A stretch of DNA of 64,000 nt from Euglena gracilis (lineage: Eukaryota; Euglenida; Euglenophyceae; Euglenales), in the NCBI GenBank assembly GCA_039621445.1, contig CP154956.1, positions 1,959,873 through 2,023,872 on the forward strand. Reading direction: 5' to 3'. A program made the position numbers and the translations under genes. The notes under the pieces are model-generated. The model was not told where the DNA came from and did not search any database. It saw only the letters and a program-made list of their open reading frames with translations. Positions within the stretch are counted from its first letter, which is position 1, and each line of letters starts with the position of its first letter. Below, piece by piece: positions 51,814-61,775 of the stretch.

Positions 51814-54800
51814 GCTTGTATGTTTATGTACATATGTATATGTGCATGTATACGTCTTATCCGTATTTTATATTTATGTTTTCTCATCTTTTTTTATTCA
51901 TCCTGCATATTTTTGGTCATTTTTCTTCCAGGGGGCCTTCCTTACAACCTTACGGAAGGGGACATCCTGGCAGTGTTCTCCCAATACGGTGAGCCCTCCG
52001 ACATCAATCTGCTCCGTGACCGGGTGTGTCCCCGCCTCCGTCTTTTCCCCGTTGTTGACCTCCATCCACTCAACATCCATACGTTGAGCTGCTTTTTTTT
52101 GCTACATGCTGAAGCTTTTGGGCGACGTTCGCCCCATGGAGCAGCCCACGTCGGGAGGGGTGCTTTTTGTGCAGGGTGCTTTGGAAAAGCATGGCGCGAT
52201 ATCCCCAGAACAGGAAGAACAGGGAGGTACAATCCCTAAAAAAAGGAATGTATTATGAATATTTTACACGTGAATGTGACCCCAGAAGAGCTGGAATATG
52301 ATTTTAGTTTCCTGGGGGTTCACGGAGGTTTGCGACCTCCAGAGTGGCCGACCATCAGGCGGGGTGAAAGCTGATTGGTTTTCCAAACAAAATTGATTGA
52401 ATGGTTTTTGGAAGAGCAGAAGTTCCCTACTGCGGAGCCTGGTTACGGATAAATACCTTTGTAATAAAAAGGTTGCTATTTTTGCTCTTGAAAGGCTGCT
52501 TTTGGAAAACAGAAAACGACTGGCTTTGTGGGTCCCCTGCCAGAGGCGGGATTTCGGCATTTTTTGGTGTTTTTTTGTGGGGGGGGGGGCGGAGTGCCAA
52601 AACAACAACAAAATTGACCCCCCAAAATCGATCTCCTGGGGGTAGGGGGGGGCTTATTCACTGGCCGACCCCGTCCCCCCGCGAGGGTCGGCAAAGGACC
52701 ACTAAGTTGACCCAGCACCGAAAGCACCGGACAAAATTTTCGGCCTTTTTTTCACGGTTTGGTTCAATTGGATTCCGTGGTGGCCAACTCCCCAGGGGGG
52801 GGGGTAGTGACTGACTGGTTTTCCAAAAAAAAAATGAGTGACTGGTTTTTGGAAGAGTGGAAGTGGCCCCTCTCCCCCGGGGGTCAGCAAAAAATATGTC
52901 TGGTGGGAACCACCCTCCCCCCAGTTTTTTTTCTTCAAAAAAAAAATCCTGCTTGGTATCCTCATGCTTCACGTCTGAACACTGGCCTTCCATGAAACCG
53001 AGCCTTGATGGGATTTCGAACGGAGCTCTGTCTTTTTGTGGTGTTTTTGAAATTTTGGGAAATTTGGATAATTGGTTCTGCCTCCTCCCCTCAGGAAACC
53101 AAGAAGTCGAAAGGCTTCTGCTTCCTGGCGTATGAAGACCAGCGGTCCACCATCCTGGCGGTGGACAACCTAAACGGCATCAAGGTGGCCCCACCCTCCT
53201 GCCCGTTCTCGTTCTCGTTCGCATGGAGATGCATACACATATATGGATATATGTGTATATATACATATATATGTATATTTTTGGAAACGGTATATGTGTG
53301 TATGTGTATGTCTGTGCATGTGTACGTGTACGTGTATGTGCATGTGCATGCCCCGTTCCAGTTCACAAGGGTCGGAATGCAGTTGATACAGGAGAGTGGG
53401 GAATTGGGTGGCACCATGCACGTGGTGCATACACGCAGACACCCTCACCCCCCAGAGTCTCCAAAGAGGGATGCATGTCGGGGGGGGGGGGTTGTTAGGA
53501 AAGAACTCTCTTTTGAAAAGCTGCAGCGACATCATCCTCGCACTATCCTGACAGCCAGCCGCCATCACCCCACTGTCCAGACATCATTAACCTAGTGAAC
53601 TCTGAATGGGATGGGATGGTTGTTGGGTACGGGGCTGGTTTGGGACTTCTTTACGAACTTGGACCAACTAGGGAGTAATGGCCAGAGTTTCATTACATAT
53701 TCTGCTTTTTTTTGAATGCATTGTCGAATTCGCGATTTTTTGAGTTTTCGAATTGAAGTTGGCCTGGCCGGAGAATTTCGAACCCCCCCCCCGAAAAGAT
53801 TGTAACAGTATGAGCCAAAGGAAAGTGGCATCCATGTCTGTTGCGTCCATATGGGGACTATTGGGGGACGGACAGTTTGCCCAAGTGCTGATGCCAGAGC
53901 AAATACGGATAAAAACGGATAACTACGGATAACTACGGATGAGCCAAAAAGTCCAAATAAGGATAATTACGGATAACTACGGATAACTACGGATAAGCAA
54001 AAAAAATTGACGAATGAGGATGAGCAAGAACTGCATGAAGTTTGCGTGCACACCCACATCCTCAACCACAGGTTCTATTCTTTCTCCTTGCCAATGGATT
54101 TCCCTCCTGAGTCTCCATCGGCAAAGGAGAAGGGAGCCGTGAAGCGCGGAAGTCATCTGACTCCGCAGAAGCAGGCTGCCCAGTTTCGAGATGATTTGGA
54201 GGTGCGAAACGAAGGTAAGGAGTTGTGGTGCTGCCATTGTGGTGTGCAAGTTGATTATAAGGAAAATTGCTTTGCTGTAAGGCACGTTGCGAGCCAGTCC
54301 CACAAGAAAATGAAATTGGAAGGGGCAAAGGTGGTTAAACCGCCCGGAGCAAGTGCAGCTTTGAGGGAGGTTCCTGAAGATGCAGGTGTTTTGTGTTAGA
54401 AAGCATCTGGGTATCAATTTCCCCCCTCAGGCCCCACGAACCCTTCTGTTGCACAACCATCCACCCCTTGAGTGCAACTAAATTGGGTGAGATGATGACT
54501 CAGCTGTCCACAAAGGATAAGGTCTCTGACGATTTTGCAGCCGCCTTTTTGCAAGCAGGATGTGTTTTAACAAAGAAAATATTTTGACATATCTTCATGC
54601 AAGGATTCTTTTAGCAAAGCTGGACCACCCTTCGATCCATGGGTTGGTTCGGAAGTATACAACGGTTCATGGCAGCCTGAAGGTTGGCAGTCAGTTGTAT
54701 CGCTTTGTGGACCGGGTGTATTCAACCCACATCGCAAGCATTCGGAAATCAATCTCTGGCAAAAAAAAGTGTGGATTGGAACTGATGAATGGACAGATTC

Positions 54801-56148
54801 ACCAGGGCATGCCATTATCAATATTTTGGTTGGATGTGGCCCAAGTTCGTGGGTTGTGGCAACTCACACTCTGGTTTGTCAAGGGCCAAACGATGGCATT
54901 GAGCACCGAGGTTTGATTTCTTAGGAGAAAAGTAATGTCTTCTTTTTTCGCAGAGGATTCGACGTAGCACGGGTCTGAGTTTTGATTTGACTGCATTACC
55001 ACGGCTGATGAAATTGTTTCATGGCTAGAATGGCAGTTTTGTTGGATATCATGGTGGAATGCATTCCACGGGACTTGATGTAGCACGGGTCTGAGTGTTG
55101 ATCTGGTTAGCCCCTGGCTGATCGAGCACGTCGAAGCGGTTGATGATGACCTTTGCGCGCAGCTAACCCAAAAGATCTCTTTGCTGGCCGAACAATGGGG
55201 GCGTTACCCAGAGCGTTGTTCTGTATATAGCCACAGAGACATTGGGCCTTTCTGGGCTCAATGTGAGCCTGCCCTTTCTGAGGCTGTTTTTCTTTATGTC
55301 TGTTTTCCTGTCTCTAGTGCAGTGATTGAACAGTCTTTCAAGCAGCCCTTTTATTCAGTTTTTTTCGCAACAATTTTCCATTTGGCAGCGTGCATCTTAT
55401 AAAGAGATGGGCTGCTTTCAGTTTGGCCAGTGTCATTGATGTTAAAAACTGACAGAAGATGTCGTCTAACCTCTGGCAGGCTGCCGTTGGCATGTTCTGC
55501 AACGGTGATTGTGAAGAACGGTGGATGAAACATTAAAAAACCCACACCGGACATTGTCGTTTCCATCTGCCTTGGACATTTGTCGTTTTCTGTTTAGATT
55601 GTCATATTTCACGAAGTTTAGGCATTCCTTCATCCTTTCAATTGCAGCCATTTCTAGATGGATATCCCCTGTCAGGAAGGGTATTTTAGCAAATAAGGAT
55701 AACTACGGATAACTGCGGATAATTACGGATAACTACGGATAACAACAGATAAGAATTTGACCCCCCAGAAAAGGATACGCACAATTCCCTGGTGACACTC
55801 ATGTGATTTACGTTACACATTTGAGTCACGTGACACTCATGTGACTCATTGACATAGCACACTCCTCTCCCCCCCATGCCCCCCCCCCCCAGCTGGCGGG
55901 GCGGACCATCCGGGTGGACCACGTGAAGGACTACAAGCACAAGGAGCTGGAGCAGGATGGGAAGCGGCGGCACACCCTGCAGGACCGCCGCCGGGTGGAG
56001 ATCAAGGTGCCGCCTGGCTCCCCCTGGGGGGGGGGATGTTTGGAAACCATGTTACATTTGTGTAACACTCCAAACTCCTCCATGGCACATCAAATGGGCG
56101 CTATTTGCCCCATGCAAGCCAACATTATATATATATACATATATATAC

Positions 56149-56179
<31 letters not shown>

Positions 56180-59100
56180 ATATATATGTATATATATCAG
56201 ATATATAATATGTATATATTATATATTATATATATAACATATATAATATAGATATTAAAAATATGTGTATATACATATATATACATATATATACATATGT
56301 TATATATGTGTTATATATACATACATATATATGTGCTTTATGTGCTTTATGTGCTTTCCTACCCGTTCTTGGGCCCGAGGAGTGTGAGGAAGGCCTTGGA
56401 CATGGGGGTGAAAAGGGCACCAATCTCAAAAGCCCTCAAATGAACGAACCCCCCCCCCCAATGTTGAGTGGGTGCTCTGCTCTTCAAATGGGACCCCATT
56501 CTCCTAAATCGGCCGATTTCTGTTGATTTTCCATTAAAAAGGGGGATGTCCTTGCAGTGGACGCTCGCTCCGTCGGGGGGGGGGGTGCTCTTCTATTTGG
56601 ACCCTGCTCTTGTTGAGGTCCCGAGGACCCGCTCAACTGTTAGGGGGGGGGGTTACCACCACCACTACCAGTACCAGGAAACAGTCCCTAACGTTGGCGC
56701 CGGGGTTTTTGACAGTTTCCCGGGCGAGACTGTGACAGGTTCCTGGGGAAGAGTGGGGCCTGACCACCCCACCCACCTGAGGGGAGGGGGGACTCCATCC
56801 AGCCTTCCCTCACAGCCCTGCCCCCCCCCCCTCCTCATTGCATGACAGGCGCTCACAAAGCAGCTCAAGAAGGAGCTGAAGGCCCGCCGCAAGGAGGAGA
56901 AGCGGCAGCAGCCGGGGCGCCGCTTCAGCCGAAGGGCACCCCATCCTCCGGGGTCCTGGAGGGGGGGCCAGCCAGCCAGCAGCCTTTTCCAGCCTCAGCT
57001 CCCCTCCATCGACAAAGGTTTTGTTATTTACGAGGTGCAAAAGACTGGGCCGAAAATGGGCAGAAATGACGGGTCGGGAAGGGCTGGCCAGCGCCGATTT
57101 GGGCCCAAAATCGATTTTTTTTTGCATCGTTGGCAGTTTTGGGGAACATTTTTGCAGTTTCAATTTTTGGCACACGGTTCGACCCCCGGGTTGGGCCCAG
57201 TCCCCGCCCTGGGACCCTATGGGGGGGGGGGTCAGCCAGCAGCCTTTTTCCAGCCCGCCCAAATTCCCCAGCCTCTCAACTGGACACATCCGGCTCAGAG
57301 AGGAAGCGACGCCCCGGCGGTGGAAGGCCCTGGTGGAGCGGCTGCGGCGCCAGCTGGCGGAGGAGGAAGGCCGGCCGTACGTCGCACCGTCCGCACTCGG
57401 GGCGGAGGCTGGTGATTAACCTGACTTTCGCATTTTTTGACGATTTTTGCATTTTGGCTGGTTTTCGAAATTTTCATATTTTTTTTGAAACTGACATTCT
57501 CTTCATAATTCCATACAATTGTTGCAAATTTGTTACCTTTTTGCATGTTTTCGGCCATTTTTTAGCATTTTTGTGATTCTTATTCAATTTCAGCAAAATT
57601 TGTTGTTTTTTTGATTTTTTTCCCGCGCTGTTTTTTTCCCTTGCTGTTTTTTACGGCGCGTTTTTCGAGGGTCCACGTTGCCCTGGGTGTGCCAGCGGGT
57701 CAATTTATCAATAATTCAATGGCCTTTTATGCTTCCGGCGCCTTGAAGGGTGCCTGGGCCGGGCTACCAAGGCAAGGGCAAAGGCGCTTTTGGCAGTGTC
57801 CCCCGCAAGGTAAAAGATAATTCAACCCTCAAAAAAATAAGACCCCCCAAAATAAGGACTCCCCCAGGCCCCAAGCGTGCAAATATCCAAAAATAAGACC
57901 CCCCAAGGTGATCTAAGACCCCCCCCCGACGGCACGGCACTGAAAACATGGAAAGAACTTCCTCAGAAAATTGCTGAAACAAAAATTTTGCACTAAAATG
58001 ACGAGGTGCCCTGTGGTCCTAGGACAATGAGGTCACTGTTGTGGGGACTTCAGGGTCAATATGCGCGGCTGACCTCCTCCGCCAAATTTAATGGGCCGCA
58101 AACAGGCTGAATTTGATCGACGCTGGGGAAGGGAGTTTGGGCTCGAAGGGCTATGGGATTCCTCTCAAGGACCCCCCAAAATGGCCCTTTTCTGGGCTCC
58201 AGTGTCGCTTGGGCCTAGACACCTTTAGCCATGTCGCAACCCAATCCCGGGAGTTAAGTTGTGGGTCGGCCAAAAATTCTCTCTCACCTTGGAGGGTGGC
58301 TCGCGTCCAATGCCGGGGGGGGGGGGCTTTGATCGTTCTGGGGTTGGGCTACCCCCTCCATCAGGCGGAATTTGACCGGAATTCAGATCGGAATTTGGCC
58401 CCCACCAGCCAGGGGTTGGAATCCCCTGAGGGACATGCCGCAGGTTTACCGCCCCCCAAAGAAAAAGCCCCGGGTCTTATATTTGGGTCCATTGCTGGAA
58501 CAACTGCAATTTCACGCAATGAAGTTTTTCATTGGCTCGTGTGCATCCTTCCCCGACCCCCACTTTCCATCCCCCGCTGCCTTGCACAAACGGGCACCGC
58601 CCACTGTGCGATGCCAAAGGAGAAGACGAAAAAGAAAAAGGAGAAGAAGAAGAAGAAGGGGAAGACCCAGGCTTCCTTTTCTGAAGCGGAACGGTAGCGC
58701 ACACAATACGTTCACCTGTGCGACTGCTCCATCTCAAAAGACACAATATTATGTCTCATCTTCCATTCCTCTATTCGAAGTGTCCCCATGAAAAAAAAAC
58801 AAAAAATACCGACTGATGTCTGCAGCTTCCAGAAACTCTCCCCCCCCCCCACAATGTCCTGGGCAAACGTTTGAGGCCGGAAGTGAGATTGCCCCCCCCA
58901 CAGCAGGGGGGTTAATGCAAACACATTTTTTCGCTTTTCTACCTTGGCAAAAAATTTTGGTGCTTCTTTGTTTTTTCTTTCCCAGCAATTTCCTGATGTT
59001 CGCTGAAATAATTTTTTCGACTTGGAACAATTTCACATTTTCACCCAATTTTCTTTTGCTAATTTTTCGCCAGATTTTAGGCATTTTTTTTGGACTTTTT

Positions 59101-61775
59101 TGGGGTTTTTTTGGTTTTTACCAAGTGCAGAATTTTAGATTAAAGATGTTCCCAAAATCTGGTCAAAATGCACCAAAATCCAGGTCTGTGGAGTTGCCCC
59201 AGAATAGTCGAGAATTATTTTAAGTCCTCTCCAGCAGAAAAGGTTGCATCCCGCGGGACATCATGAAGGATTTTTACCCGCAACTTGCATTTTTTTTGTG
59301 TTTATTTGCGTTGTGTTTTTCTTGTGTCGCGTTTTTTGAGGGGCATGCCCCCCCCCCCCCGCGCAGGGTATGTGTTTGTCAATACAACACACGCCGAGAT
59401 TTCCTCCTCCTGGGCAAGCACCTATGCCGACCGCAGCCGACCGCGCAACTTTTTTCTAATTGATGTCAATTTTTCAGTGAGAATAAGGAATTAGGCTCAT
59501 TTTTATCCCAGATGTAGAGATTTCTCTGGCTCATCTTGCTCATGTTGTCACTTTTGGCCACTTTTGGCCACTTTTGGCCATTTTTGGTCGCTTTTGTCCC
59601 CTTCTGGCCCATTTGTCACCATAATTCACCCATTTTGACCTATTTTGACCATTTTTGGCCACTTTTTGCCCACTTCTTGTAATTTTGGGCCATTTTGTCC
59701 TGCTCTTGGGCCATTTTGGGTCATTTTGGGCCATTTTTTTTACCATTTAAAGCCATTTTCGACCTTTTTTTTGTTATTTTTGCCCATTTTTTGGTCTCTT
59801 TTTGGTCCAATTTGACCATTTTGAGCATTTTGCGACAGTTTGTTGACAAAAGTGAACAAAAGCTGTTAAAGTGACCAAAATTGGCCAAAAGCAGGGCCAT
59901 TTTGGGCCATTTTTGGCTTTTTTGGTCCACTTTGGGCATTTTTTTTTGTTGGTTTAAATGGCCAAAAGCGGGGAAAAGAGGCCAAAGAAAAGCTGGTTTG
60001 GCCACTATTCTTGCGACTCCAGAAGCTGCACCTGGCGAAAAATGGTCAAAATGATCAAAATGGACCAAAAAAGTTCCAAAAACAGGCAAAAAGAATTTTT
60101 GCCACTTTTAAGCCATTTTTAGGTCACGTTTGGCTGCTCTTGATGTCAAAAGCAACAAAAAGACGTTTAAAGTGGCCTGAAAGTGGCCAGAAGTGGGTGA
60201 AAATGGCCAAAAGCAGAGAAAAGTGGTCAAAAGTGAGCTAAAGAGGCTAAAAGTGGTCAAAAGAGGTCAAAGCAAAGCAAAAGCTGGCCAAAAGCAGCCA
60301 AAACACAGCAAAAAGTGGGCAAAAGCAACAAAAGTGACCAAAAGAAAGCAAAAGGCAGGAAAAAAGTGGGCAAAGGCAGCAAAAAGTGACCAAAAGTCGG
60401 CAACAGTGGCCAAAAGCAGTCCAAAAGCATCAAAAATTGGCCAAAGCAGTGAAAAGTGGCCAAAAGTCGGCAACAGTGGATTGTCCCCCCACCTACGGCC
60501 AACTATTTTGCCGACCGCGGCCGACCGCAGCCGACCGCGGGCTAAAATTTGGAATCTGTAGTAGGTGCTTGCTCTCGGGTTGGTCGAAATAGCCTGGTGC
60601 CCATCGGGTGCCATCGGAGGCTTGGGCCATTTCTTGTGAAGGAAGGAAGTGTGCGAGGGAGGACAGCGGTGGCAGTTCGGCCAGCAGCTCTGGCAGCAGC
60701 AGCAGCAGCAGCGACGAGGTGCGCCCATTGCAGCAACAGTGTTCTGGACCCCGTCCAGGTAAATTAGGCACAATATGTAGTAGTAGGCATGAGATTCATA
60801 TTAGGTGCAATATGCATGAAAACGCTACTCCAACAGGGGCTGGATGTCTGGAATGTTCTGGATTCGCTGGTGTGATTTTTTTTGTGGGCTACTCTGATTT
60901 CTCTGACGTTGCACCGTCTGCCGACAAACACATTGGCAGCAGGTTTTGTGCCACTGGTTTCTGGATCTGGCAAAGACCATTTTATATTGCATTTCCATTT
61001 ATTCAAATTGGGACCATTTTTGAAGAGATTTGCTGTAGATAATTCGCTTAATGTTCGTTTTCCTAACAAATCCCATGGGTTTGGAATATTTTGCCAATTG
61101 GCCTTTCTTAAAACTGGGTTTACACGAGAAAAATTTATTCGACCTGGACTCAGCTTGCCCACGCAAGTTCCAAAAACAGCGAAATTTTTTCCTTCTGGTG
61201 TTGCGCGCTGGAAAATAAACAAAAAATGCCCTTTTTCCTCACTTTTGAGCATATTGACCACTTTTGATGTTCGCCACATAAAAAAAAACGTTCAAAAAAC
61301 TTCAAAAAATGACCGACATTTTTTTTATTGTGAAAGAAAAATCAGAGAACTTTCAACAATTTTGGCCTTGCATCTGGCCCTTTGACTGTCCACAAGACCG
61401 AAAATTTCCAGGCCCATGCCAGTTCCGAGGTAGGGGGCCTCCGACTCACCCCCCCCCTCCGTGTCGGGAGGGGGGTCCAGACCCCTCCCCCTCAAGGCTT
61501 CCCACACATCCCCGAAGCCCCATGGGTGGTGGGGGTGGTGGGGGGCAGGCACCTATGGCTGAAATGGCCGAAAATCGCCGAAAATGGCCGAAAATGGCCG
61601 AAAATGGCCGAAAATGGCCTAAAATGGCCGAAAATGGCCGAAAATGGCCCAAAACCCCACCAAGCCTTGCCATCCTGCCCCTCCCCCTTCGCAGGCCGAC
61701 GCCCGGGTGCCGTCGCCGCCGCAGCGCACCGCGCGCCCGCCCCCCGGGCCGGCCTCAGCACCGCGGCCGCGCTGA
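50427..61775 (+). CDS. RBMX2: RBMX2/Snu17 (Ist3) spliceosomal RRM protein
   Basis: Ten exons chain in phase from ATG 50427 to TGA 61773-61775, about 225 residues. The N-terminus ([18 protein letters not shown]) and RRM follow RBMX2/Snu17 closely: [17 protein letters not shown] (RNP2 region), [34 protein letters not shown] (RNP1), [16 protein letters not shown]. In yeast, Snu17/Ist3 forms the RES complex with Bud13 and Pml1; the human protein is in the activated spliceosome. The tail is Lys/Arg-rich, then Ser-rich and Pro-rich, as expected for a disordered RBMX2 C-terminus. Introns reach about 2.7 kb and hold a MITE, a hAT relic and a foldback array. Tail exon boundaries are less certain than the RRM. 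Confidence 0.95.
50870..50910 (+). CDS. RBMX2: RBMX2 exon 2: RNP2 start
   Basis: After gaagcacag, phase 2 in and 1 out (donor gtgtgc). Encodes [14 protein letters not shown] nearer AG after ctctccccc would shift the frame, so the second AG is preferred. Confidence 0.92.
50971..51400. mobile_element. MITE family 1, copy B
   Basis: Ends GATACATCTCTTTAAGG and CCCTAAAGAGATGTTTGG. The interior follows copy A (16036-16440): CCAGCCCAGCCGCAGCAGC, CCTTTTGGAGGGTCC, GTTTGGGGCGTTTTGGGG and TTCAAAACTGTGTTTTACAG. This copy has an added GCGCAAAGTGCCGAAATTTT core. It sits 60 bp after the exon 2 donor. Confidence 0.9.
51657..51835. repeat. TA/TACA microsatellite with inverted flank
   Basis: TATATA arrays. 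GACTGTGCTCCCGACCGTCT (51620) recurs inverted as AGATGGTCGGGAGCACAGTC (51732), making a hairpin around the first array. Confidence 0.92.
51932..52023 (+). CDS. RBMX2: RBMX2 exon 3: RRM helix 1 and strand 2
   Basis: After ttttcttccag, phase 1 in and 0 out (donor gtgtgt). Encodes [20 protein letters not shown] then [11 protein letters not shown], nearly identical in pattern to human RBMX2. Confidence 0.97.
52651..52905. repeat. Dispersed GTGACTGACTGG-family element, copy 3
   Basis: Contains CACTGGCCGACCCCG, CCCAGCACCGAAAGCACCGG, GTGACTGACTGGTTTTCC and GAGTGACTGGTTTTTGGAAG. Same order as at 8427 and 14215. Confidence 0.7.
53095..53184 (+). CDS. RBMX2: RBMX2 exon 4: RNP1
   Basis: After cctcctcccctcag, donor gtggcc, phase 0/0. 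Encodes [20 protein letters not shown] then [18 protein letters not shown] is the RNP1 motif, with the Cys typical of this family. Confidence 0.98.
54007..54399 (+). pseudogene. hAT-type zinc-finger fragment
   Basis: An open frame of 130 codons has a CxxC...HxxxxxH zinc-finger signature ([26 protein letters not shown]). The layout matches BED-like fingers of hAT transposases and CGG-binding-protein-like domesticates. It stops at 54397-54399, and the rest of the transposase continues in other frames. Relic. Confidence 0.7.
54590..54916 (+). pseudogene. hAT transposase core fragment
   Basis: The readable segment [20 protein letters not shown], then [20 protein letters not shown], resembles the LDHP..R.L..KY......R..Y......I...I..K region before the catalytic domain. 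It is joined to neighbouring fragments only by frameshifts. Non-functional. Confidence 0.6.
55181..55402 (+). pseudogene. hAT C-terminal dimerisation fragment
   Basis: Encodes [20 protein letters not shown] and [12 protein letters not shown]. The FW..... and FPVSSA..E.SFS pattern is the hAT dimerisation domain. The frame then runs into unrelated sequence. Confidence 0.7.
55893..56006 (+). CDS. RBMX2: RBMX2 exon 5: last RRM strand
   Basis: 114 nt after a poly-C tract and ag, donor gtgccg, phase 0/0. Encodes [20 protein letters not shown] then [27 protein letters not shown] closes the RRM; a basic helix follows. Confidence 0.96.
56128..56345. repeat. TA/TATG microsatellite
   Basis: TATATA, TATG and TATACA units just after RBMX2 exon 5. 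Confidence 0.93.
56849..56952 (+). CDS. RBMX2: RBMX2 exon 6: basic tail
   Basis: After gcatgacag, phase 0. Encodes [20 protein letters not shown] then [15 protein letters not shown], with phase 2 out at gtcctg. The first 20 residues are convincing; the 3' end is a guess made to match exon 7. Confidence 0.7.
57299..57380 (+). CDS. RBMX2: RBMX2 exon 7
   Basis: After ccggctcag, phase 2 in. Encodes [20 protein letters not shown] then EEEGRPY, ending at gtcgca in phase 0. Another donor at 57412 (gtgatt, phase 1) would extend it by [11 protein letters not shown]-type residues but would then read the next exon in an acidic frame. Confidence 0.65.
58620..58693 (+). CDS. RBMX2: RBMX2 exon 8: Lys-rich tail
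   Basis: After cgatgccaaag, phase 0. Encodes [20 protein letters not shown] then SEAE and a split Arg at gtagcg. Without splicing the frame ends two codons later (CGG TAG), so this may also be a terminal exon. The Lys-rich composition matches the human RBMX2 tail. Confidence 0.65.
59543..60482. repeat. Inverted arrays of TTTTGGCCAC / GTGGCCAAAA
   Basis: The left half (59543-59960) is made of TTTTGGCCA(C/T)TTTT units, the right half (60030-60482) of AAAGTGGCCAAAAG units, with about 70 bp of ordinary sequence between. The structure can fold back over most of its length. Flanks carry GCCGACCGCAGCCGACCGCG on the left (59427) and two to three such units on the right (60510). It lies in RBMX2 intron 8. 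Confidence 0.85.
60658..60718 (+). CDS. RBMX2: RBMX2 exon 9: Ser-rich tail
   Basis: 61 nt, phase 2 in and 0 out (donor gtgcgc). Encodes [20 protein letters not shown], an acidic-serine stretch. The acceptor (gtgtgcgag) is weak, but the phase joins exons 8 and 10 cleanly. Confidence 0.55.
61556..61655. repeat. AAAATGGCCG decamer array
   Basis: About nine GGCCGAAAAT units just before the last RBMX2 exon. It resembles the CCTAAAATGG array inside the hAT element at 47.1 kb. Confidence 0.95.
61695..61775 (+). CDS. RBMX2: RBMX2 terminal exon: Pro-rich end
   Basis: After ccccttcgcag, phase 0. Encodes [20 protein letters not shown] then SAPRPR and TGA (61773-61775). Another frame is also open, and gtgccg after ADAR could act as a donor, so the end is provisional. 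Confidence 0.55.
   Translation, partial: ADARVPSPPQRTARPPPGPASAPRPR

Larger units (their letters stand above)
53898..55753 (+). mobile_element. Decayed hAT transposon in RBMX2 intron 4
   Basis: Three broken coding pieces lie in order (54007-54399, 54590-54916, 55181-55400). Both ends carry AGCAAATA(C/A)GGATA plus several GGATAACTAC units (53898-53998 and 55688-55753), in direct rather than inverted orientation. No clear terminal inverted repeat or target duplication was found. The insertion separates RBMX2 exons 4 and 5 and is in the same orientation. Confidence 0.75.

Noticed and set aside
58612-58697. A separate small gene beginning [10 protein letters not shown]
   Set aside because: The Lys-rich segment suits the RBMX2 tail and chains in phase; a stand-alone 28-codon gene has no other support.
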